A DNA stretch of 64,000 nucleotides from an uncultured Flavobacteriales bacterium (GTDB lineage: Bacteria; Bacteroidota; Bacteroidia; Flavobacteriales_G; Salibacteraceae): the NCBI GenBank assembly GCA_937121175.1, contig CAKZKD010000005.1, forward strand, positions 62,001-126,000. Reading direction: 5' to 3'. Shown here piece by piece: positions 37,715 through 44,787 of the stretch (position 1 is its first letter; every line of letters starts with the position of its first letter). The notes under the pieces were generated by a model. The model was not told where the DNA came from. It did no database searches and saw only the letters and a program-made list of their open reading frames with translations. The translations under genes were made by a program, and so were the position numbers.

Positions 37715-38789
37715 TTTTATCTGTTCGTTTTAATAATAAGTGGTCGGCTAAAACCATGGCACATATTGCCTTTACTACAGGTACCGCTCTTGGCACTACG
37801 CAAGGGTCATGTCTTCCTTCAACTTCAATATCAACTTGCTCATTCGAAGTAGAAACCGTGAATTGCTTTTGACTGATGGTTGCGGGCGGTTTAAAAGAAA
37901 TGGTTATTAAAATATCTTGCCCATTAGAAATTCCGCCTTGCACTCCGCCAGAATTATTCGAAGAGGTTTTCACCTTACCGTTTTCAATCGTAAATGCATC
38001 ATTTTGCTCCGAACCTTTTAGTTCAGTTGTTGATTTACCAATTCCAATTTCAACAGATTTCACTGCATTTATTGAGAATAAGGCGTGACTCAAATCGGCG
38101 GAAAGCTTGTTAAAAATAGGTCTTCCTAAACCAACCACATCATTTTTAATGACTACCGAAACAGCTCCACCAATGCTATCGCCCTGCTTTTTTGTTTCCT
38201 CAATTAAGGCAATCATTTTAGTTGATACAGATTGATTTGGGCATCGAACAATTGAAACATCAACTTCTGCATCCGTAAAAAATGAATCGGATTCCAGCAT
38301 TTCTATGCTTCCCACTTTTGAGACATAGCAGGAAATGTCTATTTCTACGGTATTGATGATTTTCTGAGCGACCGCTCCACCGACAACCCAATTAGCCGTT
38401 TCTCTTGCTGATGACCTGCCTCCTCCTCGATAATCTCGAATTCCATATTTGGATTCGTAAGTAAAATCTGCATGAGAAGGGCGATAAACATCTTTGATTG
38501 CTGAATAATCTTTTGAGCGTTGGTCTTTATTTGGAATAATAAATCCTATTGAAGTTCCTGTGGTTTTCCCTTCAAAAGTTCCAGAAAGTAACTGGACTAT
38601 ATCTGACTCTTTTCGTTCTGTGGTTACTGAGGATTGACCTGGTTTTCGACGGTCTAAATCTTGTTGAATATCGACCTCTGTTAATTCAATGCCGGCCGGA
38701 CATCCGTCAATGATTCCACCGATTGCTTTTCCGTGTGATTCTCCAAACGTGGTTAATCGATAAATTTTACCCAAAGAATTACTCGACAT
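37707..38789 (-). CDS. aroC: Chorismate synthase
   Basis: Last step of the shikimate pathway: 5-enolpyruvylshikimate 3-phosphate to chorismate, using reduced FMN. The 360-residue product has all three family signatures: GESHGKAIGGIIDGCPAG near the start, the basic segment DYRGGGRSSARETANWVVGGAVA, and RHDPCVVPRAVPVVKAI near the end. A perfect -7 box ends only 4 bases upstream of the ATG, implying a leaderless message. It overlaps the downstream symporter gene by 8 bases, an unexpected functional pairing. Confidence 0.97.
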   Translation of the reverse strand: MSSNSLGKIYRLTTFGESHGKAIGGIIDGCPAGIELTEVDIQQDLDRRKPGQSSVTTERKESDIVQLLSGTFEGKTTGTSIGFIIPNKDQRSKDYSAIKDVYRPSHADFTYESKYGIRDYRGGGRSSARETANWVVGGAVAQKIINTVEIDISCYVSKVGSIEMLESDSFFTDAEVDVSIVRCPNQSVSTKMIALIEETKKQGDSIGGAVSVVIKNDVVGLGRPIFNKLSADLSHALFSINAVKSVEIGIGKSTTELKGSEQNDAFTIENGKVKTSSNNSGGVQGGISNGQDILITISFKPPATISQKQFTVSTSNEQVDIEVEGRHDPCVVPRAVPVVKAICAMVLADHLLLKRTDKIE

Positions 38790-38793
38790 ACCG

Positions 38794-38801
38794 CAAATGT
38801 A
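38794..38801 (-). promoter_or_regulatory. -7 promoter box of aroC, abutting the start codon
   Basis: TACATTTG on the minus strand, exact TAnnTTTG match, only 4 bases before the aroC ATG. Transcription would start at or next to the A of the start codon. Confidence 0.5.
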
Positions 38802-38861
38802 TTCAATATCAATTCTTAAAACACCCCAACGCAGCCTTTAAAACTAGCGTTTAGTTGAGTA

Positions 38862-39677
38862 ATGATGTATCCTAAAATAGATTTGGCTGTACTGGAAAGT
38901 GTCCTAAAAACAATATTGTTTTTTGACGCGTTCGGAAAAAGCGTTTCAAAGGCTAATATTGACCAATACTTAATTGAACAACAATCGAATATTGAATCCA
39001 TCGAAATTAGCCTTGCTGTGCTCGAAGATTTAGAAATCATAAAAAAAGAGGATGACCGATATTCTCTATTTGCGCGCAATAACTCTGAAATAAAAATCCA
39101 ATCAGAATCCAGACGAATTAGTCTTAGAAATAAATTTTTGTTCAAAGTAATCGGCTCTTTAGAAACAATTAGAGGCGTTTATTCATTCACTAACTTAAAT
39201 GATATCGAGACTATCGTTCTTGACTTATCAGGTTTAAACAAACCTAATCTTGCGAATAAAATATGTAATTGGACATCTAAAATCACCTCTAAAAAAGTCG
39301 TGTATGTTTCTCGATTTTATAAACCAGACAGCACAAACATTTTTCAGTCTTTTGCTCTTGCCAAACTGTCTCCAATAATTAATCCTGTTGCACTAGAAAA
39401 ACTGATTAATAGAGATAACGAAAACTATAAGATATTCCCTAACCGAGTGGTGAATCACAATGGAGTGCTGAAACCATTGAGACCAAAATCAATGGCTATG
39501 GTTCGCAAGCCTGTATTTAATGTGAATCCGGTTTCTGATTGCGAGTTTTTTGAAGTCGTACAGGAAACTATAAATGCCAAGGACTTATTAGCAAATTGGG
39601 ATAAAAACCAAATCCTATACAAACAGTGGTTTCAACCGCGTTTATCGAAATTGAACAGAAAGTATCAACTCGTTTAA
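38862..39677 (+). CDS. Unknown protein: winged helix plus a degenerate nucleotidyltransferase-like region
   Basis: No firm family. The 271-residue soluble protein begins with a probable winged-helix domain (about residues 8-75): ILFFDAFGKSVSKANIDQYL, then LAVLEDLEIIKKEDDRYSLF. This pattern is typical of the N terminus of a bacterial family that joins a winged helix to a minimal nucleotidyltransferase. The later segment FQSFALAKLSPIINPVALEKL, followed by NYKIFPN, also resembles the end of that family's catalytic domain (A-ELA-PL, then a conserved N). The GS-x-DxD catalytic motif is absent: after VIGSLETIRGVYSFTNLND there are no paired aspartates. Homology is inferred by eye. It stands alone, divergent from aroC and upstream of porQ. 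ATG is doubled (MM), so the start is uncertain by one codon. Confidence 0.55.
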   Translation: MMYPKIDLAVLESVLKTILFFDAFGKSVSKANIDQYLIEQQSNIESIEISLAVLEDLEIIKKEDDRYSLFARNNSEIKIQSESRRISLRNKFLFKVIGSLETIRGVYSFTNLNDIETIVLDLSGLNKPNLANKICNWTSKITSKKVVYVSRFYKPDSTNIFQSFALAKLSPIINPVALEKLINRDNENYKIFPNRVVNHNGVLKPLRPKSMAMVRKPVFNVNPVSDCEFFEVVQETINAKDLLANWDKNQILYKQWFQPRLSKLNRKYQLV

Positions 39678-39706
39678 ATAATTACCTCATCTGAAAACGA
39701 AAACAA

Positions 39707-39714
39707 TAATTTTG
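39707..39714 (+). promoter_or_regulatory. -7 promoter box of porQ-cmk
   Basis: TAATTTTG, exact TAnnTTTG match, 21 bases before the GTG start I assign to porQ. It overlaps an in-frame TTG that would otherwise give a longer N terminus, so that TTG is unlikely to be translated. Confidence 0.5.
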
Positions 39715-39735
39715 ACGGTCAAGCGTATTTGTGCC

Positions 39736-40767
39736 GTGAAACTATTTAGCACCCTTCTTTTTGCATTCCTCTCCACCTTGGCTTTTGGCCAATTAGGCGG
39801 ACAACGCAGCTTTTCGTTTCTTGAAATTCCAACTTCCGCAAGATCTGCAGCCATGGGAGGCAGTTCTGCAGGAATAAAAGACAATGACATCAATATTATA
39901 AACGATAATCCAGCCAATTTAGATACTTCACTAGACAACCATTTGAGTATTAATTACGTGAATTTTGTTAGTGATATCAATGCTGGAAACATTGCCTACG
40001 CAAAACAAATTGGTGCTGGAACAATGGGCATTACCGCTCAATTTTTAGGCTACGGAAGCTTTGAAGTCGTTGAGGCTAATGGTGTAAAAACAGGAGAGCA
40101 GTTTAATGCAGGTGATTTCGCTCTTAATCTAGCCTACGGTCGAGCTATTGATTCTCAATTTAGTGTAGGAGGAACATTCAAGACGGTTTACTCAAATTAT
40201 TACTATACTCAATCGGTTGCTTTTGGGGTTGATATCGGTGCTGCCTTCAGCAGTAAGTCTAGAAACTTTACGAGTACATTGGCAGTTAGAAATTTGGGTA
40301 GAGCACTTACCAAAAATGATGCTGGAACAAGAAATAAACTTCCAACGAATTTTGAACTTGGAGCAGCTATTAAAGTTCCTAAAGCGCCTTTTCGGTTTTT
40401 TGGTCAATACAATAATTTACAGCGATGGGATTTAGGTTCGAATGACCCGAATTATGCTGGCAAGGAAAAAACCGACCCAAAAACAGGGCTAGTTACACAA
40501 CGAAAATTTAGTTCAGACAATCTATTTCGTCATTTGGTGCTTGGAACTGATATCGTAGCATCGGATAACTTTTGGGTAACAGTTTCTTATAATTTCAGAA
40601 GAAGGAAAGAACTTGCTGCGGTTTCGAGAGGTGGGTTAAGCGGAATTTCTTTTGGGGCAATGATTAAGATTAAAAAATTACAATTCAACTATTCTTTGAG
40701 TAGTTACCATACTGCTGGTGTTGCGCACCACATTGGCATTACCACTAACTTGAACGAACTTTTCTAA
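39736..40767 (+). CDS. porQ: Type IX secretion system protein PorQ
   Basis: Outer-membrane beta-barrel protein of 343 residues (UPF0164/PorV-like fold) needed for the attachment or sorting of T9SS cargo. The GTG start gives the signal peptide MKLFSTLLFAFLSTLAFGQ. The mature protein begins with GGQRSFSFLEIPTSARSAAMGG, the PorQ/PorV signature, followed by DNDINIINDNPANLD and alternating amphipathic strands to the C terminus. porQ followed directly by cmk (2-base gap) is a recurrent pair in Bacteroidota. It fits the three T9SS cargo genes in this window. Confidence 0.92.
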   Translation: MKLFSTLLFAFLSTLAFGQLGGQRSFSFLEIPTSARSAAMGGSSAGIKDNDINIINDNPANLDTSLDNHLSINYVNFVSDINAGNIAYAKQIGAGTMGITAQFLGYGSFEVVEANGVKTGEQFNAGDFALNLAYGRAIDSQFSVGGTFKTVYSNYYYTQSVAFGVDIGAAFSSKSRNFTSTLAVRNLGRALTKNDAGTRNKLPTNFELGAAIKVPKAPFRFFGQYNNLQRWDLGSNDPNYAGKEKTDPKTGLVTQRKFSSDNLFRHLVLGTDIVASDNFWVTVSYNFRRRKELAAVSRGGLSGISFGAMIKIKKLQFNYSLSSYHTAGVAHHIGITTNLNELF

Positions 40768-40769
40768 CA

Positions 40770-41462
40770 ATGAGCTCAAGAATCAATATTGCTATTGACG
40801 GATACTCTTCTTGCGGAAAAAGCACTTTAGCCAGAGAACTTGCAAAGGAATTGGACTACGTTTTTATTGATACTGGTGCAATGTACAGAGCTATTACGCT
40901 GTATGCGTTGCAGCATAATTTGACTAAACCAGAATTAAACTCCAAGAAGCTTATTGAATGCCTACCTGAAATCGAAGTTTCGTTTGAATACAACAAAACC
41001 AGAGGTGCTTCCGACGTTTTGCTCAATGGTAAAAACGTGGAAAAAGAAATTCGCCAAATGGAAGTTTCGAATAATGTTAGCCCGGTTGCTGCAGTTAAAG
41101 AAGTTCGAAAAAAGCTAGTTGAACTGCAGCAAAAAATGGGAGAACAAAAAGGCGTGGTAATGGACGGAAGAGATATTGGCACTGTGGTTTTTCCTGATGC
41201 CGAGCTTAAGATATTCATGACTGCAAGCGACGAAATTCGTGCTCAAAGACGATTCAATGAACTAAAAGAAAAAGGCAATAACATTACACTTGTCGAGGTT
41301 CAAAAAAACCTAAAAGAACGTGACCATATTGATACCACTAGAGTTGAAGACCCATTGCGGCAAGCTGAAGACGCTCGTGTGATTGATAATTCTGATTTGA
41401 CCCGAGAAAACCAGTTTGAACTGGCATTATCTTGGGTTGAAGAGGTAAAGGCTTTAGCCTAA
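40770..41462 (+). CDS. cmk: Cytidylate kinase
   Basis: Phosphorylates CMP and dCMP to the diphosphates in the cytoplasm. The 230 residues start with the P-loop GYSSCGKSTLAREL, followed by DTGAMYRAITLYAL (nucleotide-binding), VVMDGRDIGTVVFPDAELKIFMTAS, and the lid segment RDHIDTTRVEDPLRQAEDA. It starts 2 bases after porQ and shares its promoter. Its last 9 bases overlap the 3' end of the convergent ftsY gene. Confidence 0.96.
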   Translation: MSSRINIAIDGYSSCGKSTLARELAKELDYVFIDTGAMYRAITLYALQHNLTKPELNSKKLIECLPEIEVSFEYNKTRGASDVLLNGKNVEKEIRQMEVSNNVSPVAAVKEVRKKLVELQQKMGEQKGVVMDGRDIGTVVFPDAELKIFMTASDEIRAQRRFNELKEKGNNITLVEVQKNLKERDHIDTTRVEDPLRQAEDARVIDNSDLTRENQFELALSWVEEVKALA

Positions 41463-42416
41463 ATCACCATCAAACAAACTCTCTACGTAAGCCGTTCGAT
41501 TGAACACCTGCAAATCATCCATCTTCTCGCCTATTCCAATATACTTTACTGGAATTTGAAATTGGTCTGAAATTCCAATAGCTACACCGCCCTTAGCAGT
41601 TCCGTCTAATTTGGTAAGTGCAAGTGCATTTACTTCAGTTGCTTTTGTAAATTGTTTGGCTTGCTCGATTGCATTCTGACCTGTAGAACCGTCCAACACC
41701 AATAAAATTTCGTGCGGTGCACCAGGTATAATTTTATCCATTACCATTTTAATCTTAGACAATTCGTTCATAAGATTAACCTTATTGTGCAAACGACCGG
41801 CGGTATCGATAATTACAACGTCAGTGCCCGTCGATTTTGCGCTTTGAAGTGTATCAAAAGCAACAGAAGCAGGGTCAGCTCCCATACCTTGACTAATTAC
41901 CGGAACATCTACACGTTCTCCCCAAATTTTTATTTGATCAACAGCTGCCGCTCTAAATGTATCGGAAGCTCCTAAAACTACTTTTTTACCCGCTTTCTTG
42001 AACTGGTTGGCTAATTTACCTATGGTGGTTGTTTTACCAACACCATTTACACCAACCACCATTATTACATACGGTTCGTTGGATTCTGGAATCGTAAATT
42101 CAGACCCATCTTGGTTGTTACTCTCTTTTAATAACTGGGCAATCTCATATTTAAGAATAGAGTTAAGTTCTTTAGTATCAACGTACTTGTCTTTGGCAAC
42201 TCTAGCTTCAATTCGGTCAATAATTTTCAGAGTAGTATCAACTCCAACGTCTGAAGTTACTAGTACTTCTTCTAGATTATCCAGCACTTCATCGTCAACC
42301 TTTGATTTGCCAACAATTGCTCTAGATAGTTTCGAAAAAACAGATTGTTTGGTTTTCTCTAACCCTTTGTCAAGGTCTTCTTTTTTCTTTTTAGAAAATA
42401 ATCCGAATAACGCCAT
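41454..42416 (-). CDS. ftsY: Signal recognition particle receptor FtsY
   Basis: SRP GTPase that docks ribosome-SRP complexes at the membrane. The 320-residue protein has a short basic/acidic N-terminal segment (FSKKKKEDLDKG), the helical N domain, and the G domain with G1 GVNGVGKTTTIGKL, DTFRAAAVDQIKIW, G3 IIDTAGRLHNK, G4 TKLDGTAKGG and GIGEKMDDLQVF. The long acidic A domain of E. coli FtsY is missing, as usual in this phylum. A near-consensus -7 box TAACTTCG (42440-42433) lies 16 bases upstream. It is separated from the ribosomal-protein genes by a terminator. Confidence 0.95.
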   Translation of the reverse strand: MALFGLFSKKKKEDLDKGLEKTKQSVFSKLSRAIVGKSKVDDEVLDNLEEVLVTSDVGVDTTLKIIDRIEARVAKDKYVDTKELNSILKYEIAQLLKESNNQDGSEFTIPESNEPYVIMVVGVNGVGKTTTIGKLANQFKKAGKKVVLGASDTFRAAAVDQIKIWGERVDVPVISQGMGADPASVAFDTLQSAKSTGTDVVIIDTAGRLHNKVNLMNELSKIKMVMDKIIPGAPHEILLVLDGSTGQNAIEQAKQFTKATEVNALALTKLDGTAKGGVAIGISDQFQIPVKYIGIGEKMDDLQVFNRTAYVESLFDGDLG

Positions 42417-42455
42417 TTTATGAGGTTTGCCGCGAAGTTAAAAATCAAATAGTGC

Positions 42456-42493
42456 AAAAAAAATCCCGTTTCGATTACTACCGAAACGGGATT
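42456..42493 (-). terminator. Intrinsic terminator after the rpmG-DUF4295 unit
   Basis: On the minus strand, a perfect 12-base stem (AATCCCGTTTCG/CGAAACGGGATT) with an 8-base loop runs into eight T. It separates rpmG-DUF4295 from ftsY, so ftsY probably uses its own promoter. Confidence 0.88.
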
Positions 42494-42526
42494 CATTTAT
42501 TAACTCAAATTACAACTTCGTATAGT

Positions 42527-42679
42527 TTACGATTTTAAAAAATCGTTCACTTTATCTTTTTGTAAAACTTCTTCCTTAAAAGAATAAGCACCTGACTTTG
42601 GTGACTTTACCATTTTAATAACCTTGGTATAATCTTTAGCACCTTTCTTTTGTAAACCTGCAACTACTTTCTTAGCCAT
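42527..42679 (-). CDS. DUF4295 small basic protein
   Basis: Fifty-residue, lysine-rich protein found by hand translation. It starts MAKKVVAGLQKKGAKDYTK, continues KMVKSPKSGAYSFKEE and ends in NDFLKS. This is the DUF4295 family of Bacteroidota, which is practically always encoded directly after rpmG and before ftsY, as here. The basic character and the constant pairing with ribosomal proteins suggest a ribosome-associated role, which is inference. The start is 21 bases after the rpmG stop. Confidence 0.88.
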   Translation of the reverse strand: MAKKVVAGLQKKGAKDYTKVIKMVKSPKSGAYSFKEEVLQKDKVNDFLKS

Positions 42680-42700
42680 GTCTAATTATTTATCGGGTTC

Positions 42701-42883
42701 TTACTTGATTTCTTTATGCACCGTGTACTTCTTTAGTACCGGATTAAACTTTCTTATTTCAATACGGTCTGGCGTATTCTTTCTGTTTTTGGTAGTAATG
42801 TATCGCGATGTTCCAGGGACACCTGAATCTTTATGCTCTGTACATTCTAAAATTACCTGAACTCTGTTTCCTTTTCTTGCCAT
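42701..42883 (-). CDS. rpmG: 50S ribosomal protein L33
   Basis: Small basic large-subunit protein of 60 residues: [36 protein letters not shown] and [10 protein letters not shown] are the L33 signature. Only one cysteine is present, so this is the zinc-free type. First gene of a two-gene unit with DUF4295. rpmB (L28), usually immediately upstream in this phylum, is not here; the next gene upstream is an Atp10-like protein. Confidence 0.96.
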   Translation of the reverse strand: MARKGNRVQVILECTEHKDSGVPGTSRYITTKNRKNTPDRIEIRKFNPVLKKYTVHKEIK

Positions 42884-42917
42884 TTCTGTATAATTAATCG
42901 TCTAAAAAAACGGTCTG

Positions 42918-42946
42918 CAAAAGTATTAATTTTTTTCTGTTTCCAA
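42918..42946 (-). promoter_or_regulatory. Promoter of rpmG-DUF4295 (-33 TTG and -7 TACTTTTG)
   Basis: On the minus strand, TTG (42946-42944), an 18-base spacer and TACTTTTG (42925-42918), an exact -7 match; 34 bases remain to the rpmG ATG. The spacing fits the Bacteroidota consensus. Confidence 0.6.
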
Positions 42947-42947
42947 C

Positions 42948-43481
42948 TTAATCTTCAAGGATTAGTTTTTCAATTTCCAGCATTTTCTTTTTTGTGTAAT
43001 TGCCAGAAGTTGAATAAACTATTTTACCAGCCCCATCAAGCAAAAACACATACGCTTTGCTTTTGTCCTTCAACCCTAGTTTTTCTTGATAAACTACTAT
43101 ATCACCTTTGTAAAAAATCACGTAAGGTAAAATGAGTTCATCGCTCTGTGCTTTCATGCGTTTCATTACTCCGTCCATTGCCGATTTTTTGGCACCAGTG
43201 AATAAGGCAATGAAGTACGTGTTGATGTCGTACAAATCGTCCATCATTCCCGTTTTCGCAATAAATTTATTGTAAACAGGATTTACCCAGGACTCAAATT
43301 CTTCTTGCGATTTTTTGCTGTATGCAATTCCAATGAGAGAATATTTGCCTTTTATTCCGTCCGGTAAGTCAACTACATCTCCATTTACGGTCTGACCAAT
43401 TAGCATTGGAAATTCATTTCCTTTCTGAGCGTTCGAAGAAAACGCAACCAACAATATCAGCACTGATAAAACTAAACGCAT
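42948..43481 (-). CDS. Secreted Atp10-like thioredoxin-fold protein without cysteines
   Basis: Exported protein of 177 residues with a signal peptide (to about residue 18, FSSNAQ). The segment MLIGQTVNGDVVDLPDGIKGKYSLIGIAYSKKSQEEFESW and the later VFLLDGAGKIVYSTSG look like a thioredoxin/peroxiredoxin fold of the Atp10 type (Atp10 is a mitochondrial ATP synthase assembly factor). There is not a single cysteine in the protein, so it cannot do thiol chemistry and is more likely a binding or chaperone domain. It overlaps the aminotransferase stop/start by one base and is cotranscribed with it. Confidence 0.7.
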   Translation of the reverse strand: MRLVLSVLILLVAFSSNAQKGNEFPMLIGQTVNGDVVDLPDGIKGKYSLIGIAYSKKSQEEFESWVNPVYNKFIAKTGMMDDLYDINTYFIALFTGAKKSAMDGVMKRMKAQSDELILPYVIFYKGDIVVYQEKLGLKDKSKAYVFLLDGAGKIVYSTSGNYTKKKMLEIEKLILED

Positions 43482-44704
43482 TAAAGTACAGGAATTTTTG
43501 CTGATTCTTCCATTGCTTCAGGATATTTTTCGAGGGCTTTCGCTAAGCATTCAGCAGCTTGAACCAATTGTTCTTTTTCCAATACATAAGCCAATCGCAC
43601 TTGATTCACACCAGCGTCAGGAATTGAATAAAAACCCGCTGCAGGAGCCATCATTACTGTTTTTCCGTTGTAATCAAAATGTTCTAAAATCCATTCGCAA
43701 AATTTCTCGGCATCCTCCACTGGTAACTCTGCAATAACGTAAAACGCTCCACTTGGCTTTGGGCATTTTACCCCCGGAATGGCATTCAGCGCAGTTACCA
43801 AAACATTGCGTCGCTCCACATATTCCGAAATTACTTCATCAAAATAAGATTGTGGTGTATTCAATGCTTCCTCACTAGCTATCTGACCCAATGTAGGCGG
43901 GCTTAAACGTGCTTGTGCAAATTTCAACACCGTTTCCATCACCACTTTGTTTCTGGTAACCAAAGCTCCAATTCTAGCTCCACACATACTGTATCGCTTA
44001 GAAACAGAATCAATCATGATGGCGTTTTGACCTAAACCATCCAAGCTCATTATGGAATGGTGTTCTTTTCCGTCATAGCAAAACTCACGATACACCTCAT
44101 CTGCGAATAGATATAAATCGTATTTCAATACTAAATCACGAAGTTTCTCCAATTCTTCTTTAGAATATAAATATCCAGTTGGGTTACCTGGGTTACAGAT
44201 TAATATCCCCTTGGTTCTTAATGAAATTCGTTTTTCAAACTCTTCAATTTTTGGTAAAGCAAATCCATTATCGATTTTAGAGGTAACCGGAACAACTTTT
44301 ACGCCCGCACCGATTGAAAAACTATTGTAGTTCGCATAGAATGGCTCTGGAATAATTACCTCATCACCTTCATCAAAACAGCTCATAAAAGCAAACGTAA
44401 GTGCCTCTGAACCACCTGTTGTCACAATTATTTGGTTGTGGTCTACATTTACTCCGACCCCGTTGTAATACTTCGCCAGTCCTTTTCGGTACGATTCAAA
44501 ACCAGCCGAATGGGAATATTCAATTACTTCCAGACCGTGATTTTCTACTTTTTCTCTAACGTTTTTTGGCGTTTCAATATCTGGTTGCCCGATATTTAAG
44601 AAAAACACTTTTTTACCTTGATTAATGGCCGTTTCCGCGTACGGAACCAATTTACGAATTGGTGAAGCTGGCATTTGCAGCGCCTTATTAGATATTCCAG
44701 GCAT
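43481..44704 (-). CDS. Class I/II pyridoxal-phosphate aminotransferase (aspartate aminotransferase family)
   Basis: Soluble transaminase of 407 residues with fold type I. Visible motifs are FLNIGQPDIETP, TGGSEAL (phosphate site), NPGNPTGYLYS, the PLP-ring aspartate in FADEVYREF and the Schiff-base lysine K236 in IDSVSKRYSMCGARIG, with the distal arginine in VNQVRLAYV. This combination is that of bacterial aspartate/aromatic-type transaminases of subfamily I-gamma; the exact amino donor is not determined. First gene of a two-gene unit with the Atp10-like gene. Confidence 0.9.
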   Translation of the reverse strand: MPGISNKALQMPASPIRKLVPYAETAINQGKKVFFLNIGQPDIETPKNVREKVENHGLEVIEYSHSAGFESYRKGLAKYYNGVGVNVDHNQIIVTTGGSEALTFAFMSCFDEGDEVIIPEPFYANYNSFSIGAGVKVVPVTSKIDNGFALPKIEEFEKRISLRTKGILICNPGNPTGYLYSKEELEKLRDLVLKYDLYLFADEVYREFCYDGKEHHSIMSLDGLGQNAIMIDSVSKRYSMCGARIGALVTRNKVVMETVLKFAQARLSPPTLGQIASEEALNTPQSYFDEVISEYVERRNVLVTALNAIPGVKCPKPSGAFYVIAELPVEDAEKFCEWILEHFDYNGKTVMMAPAAGFYSIPDAGVNQVRLAYVLEKEQLVQAAECLAKALEKYPEAMEESAKIPVL

Positions 44705-44734
44705 AACTAAATCTTTTAAATTTTACAAGAAAAA

Positions 44735-44742
44735 CAAATGTA
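44735..44742 (-). promoter_or_regulatory. -7 promoter box of the aminotransferase gene
   Basis: TACATTTG on the minus strand, exact match, 30 bases before the ATG. No -33 TTG at normal spacing. Confidence 0.5.
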
Positions 44743-44787
44743 TTCGTTTTGGTTTTTTAGGCCTCGTTAAACCTCTAAAATTGGCGA

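Noticed and set aside
41998-42423. Plus-strand open frame of 141 codons opposite ftsY
   Set aside because: Antisense shadow of the FtsY N and G domains; no family resemblance.
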